This document shows, in pieces, positions 1-9,783 of a stretch of DNA of 46,382 nucleotides (positions within the stretch are counted from its first letter, which is position 1; the number at the start of each line of letters is the position of its first letter). Origin of the DNA: Ophioceras dolichostomum (taxonomy: Eukaryota; Ascomycota; Sordariomycetes; Magnaporthales; Ophioceraceae); the NCBI GenBank assembly GCA_003049485.1, contig PYST01000306.1, positions 1 to 46,382 of the forward strand, in the 5' to 3' direction. A model generated the notes under the pieces. That model did no database searches. It saw only the letters and a list, made by a program, of their open reading frames with translations, and was not told the origin of the DNA. Position numbers and translations under genes: made by a program.

Positions 1-58
1 GTTAAGGGGTGTGTGTACGTCCCGCCCACCAATGCTCTAACACCAAAACAAAAATTAG

Positions 59-2756
59 CTTGGTCAAGAACGGGTAACACCGTCACGACCAGGCCGGCGT
101 ATATCTATGTTCCTCCCGGGAGGTACCGGATCAAAAAGCCGATCCAGATGCTGGTCACCACGTTTCTGGTTGGTGATCCGCTGGATATGCCGACCCTGAT
201 AGCGGACCCGGCTCTGCTCCAGGTGAACAACGGATCCGGCGGTCCCGTGATCAACGGATACGACGACCACCAGGGCGACGGGAGCCCGACAAAGAACTTC
301 TACATGTCTGTCAGGAACCTCAGGATAGACACCTCCGAGCTGCCGACCAACGCCAGCGCCGTGGCCGTCGACTGGTCCGTCTCCCAGGGCTGCAGCTTCA
401 CCAATGTCCACGTCGTCATGCCGCCGGCCTCGAACCACGTCGGGATGACCATGGCGCAAGGGGGCTCGGGCATTTTGATATCGGACTCGACGTTCACGGG
501 AGGTGTCCTCGGTATCCACATGAACTCCCAGCAGTACCAGTTCAAGGGGCTCAAGTTCGACGGCTGCGGTACGGGAATAGCTCTGGGCCACGCCTTCGTC
601 GCCGTGATGCAGGGCATCTCCTTCTCGAACTGCAATTTCGGAGTTGACATGTCGGGAGACAGCATCGGCTCGCTCTCGCTGGTCGACTCGTCCATCACGT
701 CGTGCGCCGCCGGCGTCAATGCCCGCGTCTCGGGCAACGGGCAGGGCTCGCTCGTCCTCGACAACGTCCAGGTTTCCGGCTCGGTTGGTGCCACAGGAGC
801 GGCGACCGTGGCGGTCAGGTCTGCCACGAACGGAGCCACTCTGCTCGCTGGCTCGGTGGCCGAGGGCCAGACCTGGGTGATGGGCAACGCGAACCCGCAC
901 GGCTACCAAGGTGGACGAATTTACCCGATTAGTCGGCCGGCCGCGCTGGTGTCTGGTGGGAAATACTTCACTGCGCCGATCCCACAGTATGAGAAGTACG
1001 ACATCAGCCAGTTCGTTAGCATCAAGGATGACCCGGCGTTCAAGGTATACGGAGACAGTGAGTCGACACTTTTTCACGCCTCTATACGGCTACGACCCGA
1101 TCCGGAGCAGGTCTGACTAATACCCAATCCTTGTGTTCGTGCGTGCTCTTAAGATGTTCACGACGATGGCCCTGCGATCAACGCGATACTGCAGAAATAT
1201 GCAGGCTGCAAGATCGTGTTCTTCCCTCAAGGCATCTACCTCACTAAAGAGACTATCTCCGTGCCTCCCAGGTCGCGCCTCGTGGGCGAGACATTGAGTA
1301 CAATATCTGGTAGGCAATGAACCCCCCATTTCACAGATAACCGGAAACTATTGGTATTTATGCTGACTCGCCTGAGTCGACTACAGGATCGGGGTCAAAA
1401 TTTGCGGACGCCGACAACCCACAGCCCGTACTCAAAATTGGGAACCCTGGCGAGAGGGGCATCGCACAGGTGTCGGATCTTCTGATATCGGTGGCCGACG
1501 TGCTTCCAGGTGCGATCCTGGCGCAGGTCAACATGGCTGGTGACAAACCAGGGGACGTGGGAATGTGGAACTGCGTCTATCGCGTTGGGGGCTCTGCCGA
1601 CACGCTCGTTGGTACCACGTGCGGCGGCAGAGATCCCGCGGGCTGCAAGGCTGCGTTTGCGCTTCTTCATGTCGGCACGACCGCATCGGCTTATTTCGAA
1701 GGGGTCTGGGGCTGGGTTGCCGGTGAGTTCGTCCCCGTTTCTATCCCCCAACTTTGACTAGATGAGACTGACACCGCAGCTCTGCACGAAGATCACGGCC
1801 TCGACCCGAACCTACCCGCGCAGAACATTGCCGTGGGGCGCGGCGTGCTGGTCGAGAGCACAGCAGGCTCTTGGTTGGTGGGCACATCGTTTGAGCACTG
1901 CTCACTTTACCAGTACTCACTCGTTGGTGCCTCAAACGTCTACCTAAGCTTAGAGCAGACCGAGGCACCGTACTGGCAGGGCCGGGGGACCCCGCAGCGG
2001 TCTCCGGCGCCCTGGACGTGAGTTTACTCGTACACCGAAACAACATCACCATTTATACTTGCATCCGCTAACAAGAAGGATTGGTTCGGGCAGCGTGAAC
2101 TTCAACTTTGGCGATCCCAACTTCGCCAACTGCGCAACCCAGAATGCCTCCACAGACGATCGCTGCTTCCGAGCTGTAAGTAATACCCACCCCTGAACTG
2201 TCCAGCACCGAGCAGGCTATATACCCCTGAATCCCGTCCCCCCACCCACTGACTCGAAGCGCTAACCCACGTCAACCTTCTCTCAACCACCACACGACAG
2301 TGGGGCCACTACATGATCAACAGCTCACAGGTCGTCATCCACGGCTCGGCGCTCTGGTCCTTCTTCAACAAGATGAACGACAACGCGTGGCAGGACCCGC
2401 AGTGCGGCAACACGGGCTTCGTCTGCCAGACCAACATGGCGTACGTGGGCCGCTCGCGTTCGGCGTTCTGGTACTCGCTCAGCAGCAAGTCGACGGCGAA
2501 CCTGGTGTTCGACGACGACGACGACTCGACGGCCTCGCAGGCCGACAACCCTGGCTCGTGGCCGCCCATGGGCGCCGTCGTCGCCGCGTACCTGCGCCGC
2601 TCCGACCTGCCGGACACGGGGAACGGGACGGGGGGCGTGGAGGCTGGTGAGAGCGGGGTGGGTGCTGGGTCTGGGTCTGGGGCGGCGGTGGCGGCTGGTG
2701 GGCTGGGTTTCGAGGCGTTGGTGGTAGCTGGTACTGCGTTGTTACTGTTTGTTTAA
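59..2756 (+). CDS. GH55 exo-beta-1,3-glucanase-like protein, 5' partial, GPI-like tail
   Basis: Best model: exons 59-1057, 1154-1309, 1387-1722, 1762-2017, 2094-2175 and 2301-2756. Bases 1-58 look like the end of an intron (ctaac at 37-41, ttag at 55-58), so the start lies outside the window. Two tandem pectate-lyase-3 type beta-helix units are visible. The first carries YVPPGRYRI and LVGDPLDMPTL; the second opens with VHDDGPAINAIL and FFPQGIYL. ISDLL-like, NMAGDKPGDVG and QTEAPYWQ stretches match GH55 laminarinases, which release glucose from beta-1,3-glucan; the Glu of QTEAPYW is the likely catalytic acid. The last exon ends in a Gly/Ser/Ala spacer and a hydrophobic tail without charges, suggesting a GPI anchor and a cell-wall role. 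The acceptor of exon 5 could be 2079 instead of 2094; both keep frame. Family assignment is firm, exon edges less so. Confidence 0.85.
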
Positions 2757-2964
2757 ATGGGTGATTGGGTATATTGGCATATTCTCCTTCTGTGTCTGTG
2801 GTGTTTGGGATCGCATTGGGAGTATAGCCATGGTAGATTTTGCATGGTTTTTTTTTTTTTTTTTTCCTCGTCGCGTTTGGAGCCTCACTGTCGAGCTTTC
2901 TCGACAAGGGCGGATCTATGTGTGCTGCAATACCACTCTTTTTTAGCCCCCTCTTTCACGCTTC

Positions 2965-3026
2965 ACGGGTAGCAGCATGTGAGCTCCTTTCAAGTTTTAC
3001 GGGTAGCAGCATGTAAGCTCCTTTCA
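2965..3026 (+). repeat. 28-nt direct repeat, two copies
   Basis: Units 2965-2992 and 2999-3026 begin acgggtagcagcatgt and end agctcctttca. They differ at one base (g/a) and are spaced 34 nt apart. They lie in the 3' flank of the glucanase gene. Confidence 0.9.
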
Positions 3027-3132
3027 CGCGCAGCCACCTCGTTGGCGTAGTGGGGGAAGCCAGGGGACAATTGATTGTGAGGCTGACGACATACAAGTCC
3101 CGCCCAAAGCTTCGACACTGCATATAAGTCCG

Positions 3133-3192
3133 TCCCGCATCCCGCATCTGAGTTCCCCCACCCCGCATCTGAGTTCCCGCATCCCGCATCCC
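3133..3192 (+). repeat. degenerate CCCGCATC(TGAGTTC) short repeats
   Basis: The octamer cccgcatc recurs about five times in 60 bp, twice followed by tgagttcc. This is simple local duplication with no coding potential. Confidence 0.8.
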
Positions 3193-3558
3193 TCCTCCTA
3201 CTAACACGCCAATTCCCCGCGTGGAAGTCCTGAATCGCACCTCAACGCAATACAATACCACAAACCCGAGGCTAGCACTAATCCTAATCGCAAACCCTAC
3301 TACTTAAATACGAATCCTAATGCCCAATCGCTCACATAACGTCGCGGTTGCTTTGTTTGCCTCCATTTCCGGGGTGCGAAATTGGCGAGCGACTTGAAAA
3401 AATTGGATGCAAATGTTAGTGGTGGGCTTTGCAATTTTCAACATTTCCCTTAAGCCTCGCCCTTGCACTGCCACACTTGGGGGGGCCCGTCTCCGAGCCC
3501 CGTCAGATGTTTGCCGTCAGATGTTTGACCTTGAGGTTTGTCTGTCCAAGGCCCTGAA

Positions 3559-3566
3559 TATATAAA
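3559..3566 (+). promoter_or_regulatory. TATA-like box
   Basis: TATATAAA lies about 210 nt upstream of the ATG at 3775. If used, transcription would start near 3590-3600. This is the only promoter-like cue for the weak gene model that follows. Confidence 0.3.
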
Positions 3567-3774
3567 CGGGCTCGTCAGACACGGATGGAGCTGTTCACTA
3601 TGAAGGTAGTACGCTGTATCTATCCGGATTCAACGCCTACAGCCCAGGCGCGTTCCCGTACCATATGCGGCTACGGAGCCGTGCCATAAGATCCCAAGAT
3701 TCTGCTGTCGTCATTGGTGGAAGCTGTATTATATCATCTAATCCTCATGAGTGGGACAAGAAGCCCAGAAGCAC

Positions 3775-4704
3775 ATGCCCAGTACAGCCTCTCGGGTTGA
3801 GAACTTGAATCCAACAACGAAACTTGATGGAGTCCTGTTCGATCTTACTTCCACCCCTTCGACGAGCCATGACAACGATCTCACGAGTCATCTAATGCCT
3901 AAGAGCGAGCCCATCAGCCCTTCGGAAGGGAACTGTGTACGAGAGAACCCATATCGCCTCTTAGGTATCCCATCACATTATATCGTCTGCGAGAGCTAAC
4001 AGAAATCCTGACAGGAGTAGCCTCGTTGCGGTTGCGGATCCACATCGTCGAGAGACTTACGGCGCCGTGACGGCAAGGAGCCCCCGGCGAGCACATCCCT
4101 TGCCATCAATCACCCAACCAGCGTCTCGCAGTCACGATCATCACAGCGACTTGAGCATGCCATGGTCGACCTTCCTGTCAATCAACTAGGCCACACGATT
4201 GAGCCAACCACGCGGCTGCCATCGATAAGTGACTATGACATTGAATCCCATGCCGACGAGACTTCAACTTCCCGACAAAGCATCACGTGGGACATCGCAA
4301 CCACAGACGCTTGGGTATTCGACGGTCCTCATGATACGCCGGATTGGGTACCATCAGTCTCCGGGTCGGATCGCAACCCCTTCGACATGTCAGACACCCC
4401 AAAGACGCCTGCCCGGTCCGAGGCCCAGCCTCTGAACACAGTCGGCAACGAGGACCGTGGCGTAGCTGGCACCCATATGTCCCGTGCTCGCACGGGGGAG
4501 GTTTCCAGCGAGCTGCGGACGATCGCCTGCTTGCTCGGGCTCTGCCTAGCCCTGTGTGCCCCAACAAAGGCTGACGCCGCCCCTTCGCTCTTTGAGGATG
4601 CTGTGCGGACCTTGTCTGTTCTATGCCTCCTATTCGCCTGCTGGGATTTTATGTGTTCTGCTCGTCGCCGGCACCTACCCCCGGACCGAAGGACGATTGG
4701 CTAG
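3775..4704 (+). CDS. hypothetical protein with two C-terminal hydrophobic segments (doubtful model)
   Basis: I do not recognise this family. One open frame with an ATG at 3775 runs to about 3999, and a second in the same phase runs from 4021 to a stop at 4704 (internal ATG at 4162). Joining 3775-3936 to 4021-4704 with a GTACGA donor and a TAG acceptor keeps frame and gives about 281 residues. An alternative donor at 3965 with acceptor 4014 gives only a short product ending at 4070. The protein is Ser/Thr/Pro-rich and polar. Near its end are two hydrophobic stretches (around LLGLCLALCA and SVLCLLFACW) followed by a basic patch, compatible with membrane insertion. Without homology or transcripts the start and intron are uncertain. 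The safest core is 4162-4704. Confidence 0.3.
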
Positions 4705-5241
4705 GCGGAGAAGGTAAAGCAAACCGTTGGCTTTCGGATTGATGTTAGTGCATTGGGAGGTACCCTCCTAGACATGTATGCGCTGGCCGGGGACCATCTG
4801 TCGCAGACTTGGGTCGCTATGACTGAGAGTTTATGAGGTTCGGATCAACAATAGATGCTCTGATTTGAAGATAGTCGCAGGAATGTATGTAGGGCGTCTG
4901 AAGGGTCTTTGAAGTACAACGGCAATCACAGGAGGAGGGGATTTTGCTAGTTGCCTAGTTGGGAAAAGAGCACGGACCACTGCATTCCCCAAGGAATGAC
5001 GACGATAGTGGGGCTGGATGCCAGCACACTGAGGTGCGCTTGCGAAACACACTGGTTGTTGCCATGTGGCGAGAGTTCTTAATAGTAGATGGGGGAGTTA
5101 CGATGGATGAAGCGAAAAAGCAATGTGATGAGCATTTTATGTCTATCGTTTTCCTAGAAGCTTTGTCTTCATTCTGCAAAACTCCCGGCCCCGAAGACGA
5201 CCCCTGCCATTTGCTGGAACCTGGACGGATAACTGTGGATC
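4705..5241. other. intergenic, presumed ceramidase promoter and leader
   Basis: There is no supported ORF here. An open stretch at 4959-5273 runs into the ceramidase start in another frame and has no recognisable domain. No clear TATA or repeat was seen. Confidence 0.5.
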
Positions 5242-7950
5242 ATGGCCCCGTCCGCCCCGCGAGCATCCGCTAGAACGGACCGCCTCCAGCTGGAGCGCCA
5301 AGACAACGAGGTCGAGGATCACTATCCTCTAACGCCGGACGGGAAGGCAGGCGGAGCAGATCAGATCTCCGTCCTCTGTGCCTCGCACGGGTCATTGAGG
5401 AGGTTTCGTGGCTACATATTCTTGGCACTCTTCCTGCTCGCCTCCGCCGCTCTTCTCAGGAGCATATCTTCGGGAAATCTCGTCGAGCTTGTACAGGAGG
5501 TCTTCTTCCCTCCATGCCTGCCAAAGCTAGGCCCTTCACTACAAGATGCCGAGACCAAGGCCAAGGCTACTGGCGATCAGTACCTTCTCGGGGTCGGCAA
5601 GGCGGACATCACGGGCCCCGTGGTGGAGATCAACTTCATGGGCTACGCAGACCCAAAGCAAGTCGGCACCGGGCTGCGACAGAGGCTATACAGCCGCGCC
5701 TTCGTGATCGGCGAGCTGGCAGAGCCGGCCGACCGGTTCGTGTACCTCGTGCTGGACACGCAGTCCGGCGACACGGCGGTGCGGTACGGCATCCTCTCCG
5801 AGCTGCGGAGGCTAGGCCCAGAGTACGCCGTCTACGGCCACCACAACGTCGCCATCACGGGCACGCACTCGCACTCGGGCCCGGGCGGCTGGCTCAACTA
5901 CCTCCTGCCGCAGATCACCAGCAAGGGCTTCGACCGCCAGGGGTACCGCGCCATCGTCGACGGCGCCGTCCTGTCCATCCGCCGCGCCCACGAGAGCCGC
6001 GCACCTGGCTACCTCTCCGTCGGCACGACCCGCGTGGCGGACGCCAGCATCAACCGCAGCCTGTTCGCCTACCTGGCCAACCCGGAGGCCGAGCGCGCTC
6101 GGTACAACGCCAGCGGGGCGGCGGGCGATGGTGACGGTGATGACGACGGCTCGGTCGAGCGCGAGATGACGCTCCTCAAGCTGCAGCGCGCCTCGGACAT
6201 GAAAAACATCGGGGTACTAACCTGGTTCCCTACGCACGGCACGTCTATGCTGGGCAACAACACCCTCGTGACCGGCGACAACAAGGGCGTGGCCGCCTAT
6301 TTGTTCGAGCGCAGCGTCGTCGGGGGAGCCCAGTTCGGGGCGACGGCAGACCCGACCGCTGCCGAAGGCTTCGTCGCGGGCTTTTCGCAGGCCAGTGTCG
6401 GCGATACGAGCCCCAATGTGCTCGGCGCCTGGTGCGAGGACGGTTCGGGCCAGCCGTGTACCTTCGAGAACAGCACCTGCCCGGGTGACTGCGGTCGCGC
6501 TCGCCGCTGCCGAGCTAGGGGCCCCTTCTTCGGCCGCGACGACGCGGGCACCGCGTCGTGCTTCGAGATCGGGCGGCGCCAGTTCGAACCCGCACGCAAG
6601 CTGTACGACGAGCTGAACCGGACCCCGAACCCCATCCGAGGAGGCTGGGTACGCTCGTTCCACAGATTCCACAACATGTCCGGCTTCGAGTTCGAGGTCG
6701 AAGGGACAGTAGGTCCTGGCGGCGATGGTGGGGTTAGTGCCTCAAGTGCCTCAAGTGCCTCACCTCCCCGACGGCGGCGAGTGCTACGCACCTGCCCCGC
6801 AGCGCTGGGTTACTCCTTCGCAGCGGGGACGTCGGATGGGCCGGGCGTGTTCGACTTCACGCAGCACGACGGCGGGCCCGGCACGACGTCGCCCGTGTGG
6901 CAGGCGGTATCGCGCCTGCTCAAGGACCCCACGCCGGAGCAGCGCGAGTGCCACGGCGCGAAGCCGATCCTGCTCGATGTGGGCGAGGTCGGCCGGCCGT
7001 ACGAGTGGACGCCCAACGTGGTCGACATCCAGGTGCTGCGGGTCGGCCAGCTCGTCGTGGTGGTCAGTCCCGGCGAGGCGACGACGATGGCCGGGCGCAG
7101 GTGGAAGGACGCCGTGGGGAGCGCTTACGAGGCGCTTTTCGCGCACGAGAACGAGGACGAGGACGACTGGGACGACTCCGGAGAGGGAGGAGGAGAGACA
7201 GCAGGAGCGACGACGACGACAAAGCCGGTAGTGGTTCTCGGCGGCCCGTCCAACACGTACACGCACTACATCACCACCGAGGAGGAATACGGCGTGCAGC
7301 GCTACGAGGGCGCCTCGACGCTCTACGGCCCGCACACGCTCGCCGCCTACATCAACGTGACGCTGTCGTTCCTCCCTTACCTCTCCGCCTCGGCGTCCTG
7401 GCGCCGCGCCGGCCCATCCTTCCCCCCCGGCCCCGCCCCGCCCAACAACACGAACCGCTCCCTCTCGTTCATCGCCGGCGTCGTGCGCGACGCCCCGCCC
7501 CCTCTGCGCTCGTTCGGCGACGTGCTGGAGGACGTGCCGCCCATCCTGCGCCGACCCCGTCCCCGCCCCCGCTCGAGTTTCCATGCCAGCAGCGATGCTG
7601 AGTATCCAGTTGTGGCCAAGGCCGTCTTCGTGGCCGCGAACCCGCGCAACGACCTCAGGCTCGAGCGCACGTACGCTGCCGTGGAGAAGCTAGTGGATCT
7701 CCCCTTTGAGAAAACCAACAAAAAGCCGCGCTGGACGACGGTCCGCGACGACGCCGACTGGTCGCTCGTCTTCCGGTGGCGGAGGAGGAGCGAGCTGCTC
7801 GCGACCAGCGAGGCGGAGGTCGCCTGGGAGGTCGAGGACTGGGCCGGGCCAGGCGTGTATCGGCTGCGCTACTATGGCGACGCGAAGAGCCTGGTGGGCG
7901 GGGCGATCACGCCTTTTGAGGGGGTTAGTCGGCCGTTTACTCTAGTTTGA
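5242..7950 (+). CDS. neutral ceramidase, signal-anchored
   Basis: This is an intronless 902-residue protein. Neutral ceramidases are zinc enzymes that cleave ceramide to sphingosine and a fatty acid. Residues 57-72 form a hydrophobic segment preceded by Arg residues, so a type II signal anchor with a luminal or extracellular catalytic part is likely. Family landmarks in order are LLGVGKADITGP near 113; the zinc-site segment GTHSHSGPGG with H209 and H211; WFPTHGTSM with H332; VGDTSPN with the expected nucleophile S390; SPGEATTMAGRR; and NTYTHYITTEEEY followed by YEGASTLYGPHTL. The last 150 or so residues match the C-terminal Ig-like domain. The protein is longer than the usual 700-780 residues because of the N-terminal anchor and acidic or low-complexity insertions near 290 and 640. 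Identification is secure; the in vivo location is inferred. Confidence 0.93.
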   Translation: MAPSAPRASARTDRLQLERQDNEVEDHYPLTPDGKAGGADQISVLCASHGSLRRFRGYIFLALFLLASAALLRSISSGNLVELVQEVFFPPCLPKLGPSLQDAETKAKATGDQYLLGVGKADITGPVVEINFMGYADPKQVGTGLRQRLYSRAFVIGELAEPADRFVYLVLDTQSGDTAVRYGILSELRRLGPEYAVYGHHNVAITGTHSHSGPGGWLNYLLPQITSKGFDRQGYRAIVDGAVLSIRRAHESRAPGYLSVGTTRVADASINRSLFAYLANPEAERARYNASGAAGDGDGDDDGSVEREMTLLKLQRASDMKNIGVLTWFPTHGTSMLGNNTLVTGDNKGVAAYLFERSVVGGAQFGATADPTAAEGFVAGFSQASVGDTSPNVLGAWCEDGSGQPCTFENSTCPGDCGRARRCRARGPFFGRDDAGTASCFEIGRRQFEPARKLYDELNRTPNPIRGGWVRSFHRFHNMSGFEFEVEGTVGPGGDGGVSASSASSASPPRRRRVLRTCPAALGYSFAAGTSDGPGVFDFTQHDGGPGTTSPVWQAVSRLLKDPTPEQRECHGAKPILLDVGEVGRPYEWTPNVVDIQVLRVGQLVVVVSPGEATTMAGRRWKDAVGSAYEALFAHENEDEDDWDDSGEGGGETAGATTTTKPVVVLGGPSNTYTHYITTEEEYGVQRYEGASTLYGPHTLAAYINVTLSFLPYLSASASWRRAGPSFPPGPAPPNNTNRSLSFIAGVVRDAPPPLRSFGDVLEDVPPILRRPRPRPRSSFHASSDAEYPVVAKAVFVAANPRNDLRLERTYAAVEKLVDLPFEKTNKKPRWTTVRDDADWSLVFRWRRRSELLATSEAEVAWEVEDWAGPGVYRLRYYGDAKSLVGGAITPFEGVSRPFTLV

Positions 7951-9165
7951 TTCTTTGGTCTGTAGTATTTTCTCTTTTTTTTGTGTTTCTTTTTTCCTTT
8001 TCGTTCTCTTGTTGTATTCTCAAGGACGCTCAGTACGGACACAACGAGTGACCTGGGTTGGAATCCCAGGCCGGCTGGCCTGGACAGTGATAATTTGTCT
8101 ATGAAGTATGCGAATGTATGAGATGTTCTAAGGTTAGTCATGAGACGATAGAAAGCAACGAGGGCCAGGACAAATGACTGTGAGAGGGAAAGGAGGCAAA
8201 ATGGCGTTAGGACGCATTGTGCACAACTGTTTCGGGCTCGGACTGGCATTGAAGGTGCCGTGGGTGGTCATGATAGAGGGAGTAAGTAGGCGGGCGCTGG
8301 TGGTCTGCATAGCGGCATTTGTAGCAGTACACATGGGAACGCTGATGCTCGCCTCAGCCATCACGGCTTACAGCGCATACAGAAGAATATCTGCAGTCGA
8401 TGTTATGCATCCATTTGACCGGAGCCTACGAGATCGCCGGCTCTGAAGTGAAAATGGGGCGGATATATCACAAGTACGTCAGTACGGGGAAATGCGATGA
8501 AAAACGAGGCCGGATCGACAATCGCCTGACGGTCGATGGTGGTTCCGGCTTACAGAGCCCGATTGCCAAACAGGGACGAACAACGCCCGACAACATGCAG
8601 CCGACAAATCATAATCACACTTCTCGGTACGGGATTTGGGATATGGCGAGCAAGTGTGATATAGCATGATGAAGAAGCAAGAGAAAAGAAAAGGGGTGGC
8701 GATAAAAGGAAAGAAGAAGCCCCGTGAAAAATAGTTGCCAAAGAAACCTGGGACGAGAAAGGAAAAGGGCAGACAACGAGACGAAATAAGAAGCTTGAGA
8801 ACATATTATTCATACAAAAAGAGATAGATTGGCTCCCAAAACCCTCGATCATCCCGTATAGAGTCCAAACGCCGAAAGTCCCAAGCCAATTTTTTTTTTT
8901 TTTGCTTCGGTACTTTTCTGTTTGATTGGTCACCGTTCCCCCGTTTCCCATCGTGATAGGTGTTGGTTCGCCCTGACCGAGTCTGGTTGCGAGGTGGTGT
9001 GTCATGACCAATGGTTTGTTAAGTGATGATTGATATGTGATAACCGGCTGTTGTTTGTCTCCAAAAAAACTCGCTAATGACACTCTGGAACCAAGAGACG
9101 GAGAGGCAAAGAAAGATAGAAAGACAGGGGAGAAAAAACGCCAGTGACAAAAGCAAACCCAACCT
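7951..9165. other. tail-to-tail intergenic region between ceramidase and CDC50
   Basis: These are the 3' flanks of two convergent genes. They are T/A-richer than the coding DNA, with a T run near 8890-8903. One ATG-initiated small ORF (8174-8446) is listed separately. Nothing else was recognised. Confidence 0.5.
8174..8446 (+). CDS. small ORF, one hydrophobic segment, unproven
   Basis: This is a 90-codon ORF with a true ATG in an acceptable context (caaATGA). It has a central hydrophobic stretch of about 28 residues (around ALVVCIAAFVAV) flanked by Arg. No homology is recognised. It sits between two gene 3' ends, so it may be chance. Listed because it could encode a micro-membrane protein. 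Confidence 0.15.
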   Translation: MTVRGKGGKMALGRIVHNCFGLGLALKVPWVVMIEGVSRRALVVCIAAFVAVHMGTLMLASAITAYSAYRRISAVDVMHPFDRSLRDRRL

Positions 9166-9783
9166 TCAAGATTTCCACGTCGTGCCGTAGATGCCGGGCT
9201 TCTCATATCTCCCCTTCTGGCGGCGGGGAAGTAGGAGGCCCTCGTCTCCAAGTGCGCTCGCGTCGGAATGGTTGTAGGACTCGTCGCTGGAGCCACGAGG
9301 ATTTGGCAGAGAGGACGTGTAGCTGCCGGTGAGTTGACGATGCAAAGGAACTGCCGAGAAGCCGAAGGCGCTGCGAGCCGCAGGGTTGTTGGGTGTGCTT
9401 GTACCGCTGCTGATGAGACTGTCCAAATCATCGGATGAGGTTCCCTGGCGAAAGGGGGCATGAGAGGGTAGGAGAGGGGAGGAAGGCGAGGCAGTGGCGC
9501 CGGCCAGGGCAGGTAAGCGGGTGGAGCGTGGGGATGAGAGGGCCGCGCGCCGAGGTGAGGCGAGGGGGGAAGGGATGTCCCAGTCTGAAGGAGGACGGGG
9601 TTGTGTACGTTGCTGTGGGTGAGCATTGAAGGGCGAGCGCAAGGTTGAAGGGCCTTCGCCGGGATCTAACAGCCCGCCTCGGGACGACGGGCCATCATCA
9701 GAATCCGATATCCTCCCCCGCAGTGACCGGTGTTCCACGGGGCGCCATGCCCTAGCCCGGCCCGACGGGCCTTCGCCAGCATT
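9166..9783 (-). other. in-frame 205-codon open extension after the CDC50 stop
   Basis: On the minus strand the frame continues without a stop from the codon after the CDC50 TAG (9786-9784) to a TGA at 9168-9166. It contains no ATG, so it cannot easily be an independent gene. The encoded segment is Ser/Pro/Arg-rich and polar. Three spaced G-P-S motifs (GEGPS, DDGPS, GEGPS) begin right after the stop, and it ends YGTTWKS. Most codons end in G or C, as in the neighbouring genes, whereas the DNA beyond 9166 becomes AT-richer. It could be a readthrough tail, a spliced isoform, or a C-terminus lost through a stop. See the matching finding. Confidence 0.4.

Larger units (their letters stand above)
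2757..3774. other. intergenic, repeat-bearing, no gene seen
   Basis: This is the stretch between the glucanase and the doubtful gene at 3775. It holds a T run near 2848-2866, a duplicated 28-nt unit (2965-3026), a Pro-box-like CCCGCATC cluster (3133-3192) and a TATA-like box (3559-3566). The frame just after the glucanase TAA stays open for 71 codons through the T run. I read this as chance. Confidence 0.6.

Noticed and set aside
64..1077. 337-codon minus-strand ORF opposite the glucanase
   Set aside because: Antisense shadow of a high-GC coding exon; Arg/His/Val-rich translation with no domain.
8046..8082. tRNA-like gggttggaatcccagg
   Set aside because: The invariant TTC of the T loop is not present and no cloverleaf partner arms are seen.
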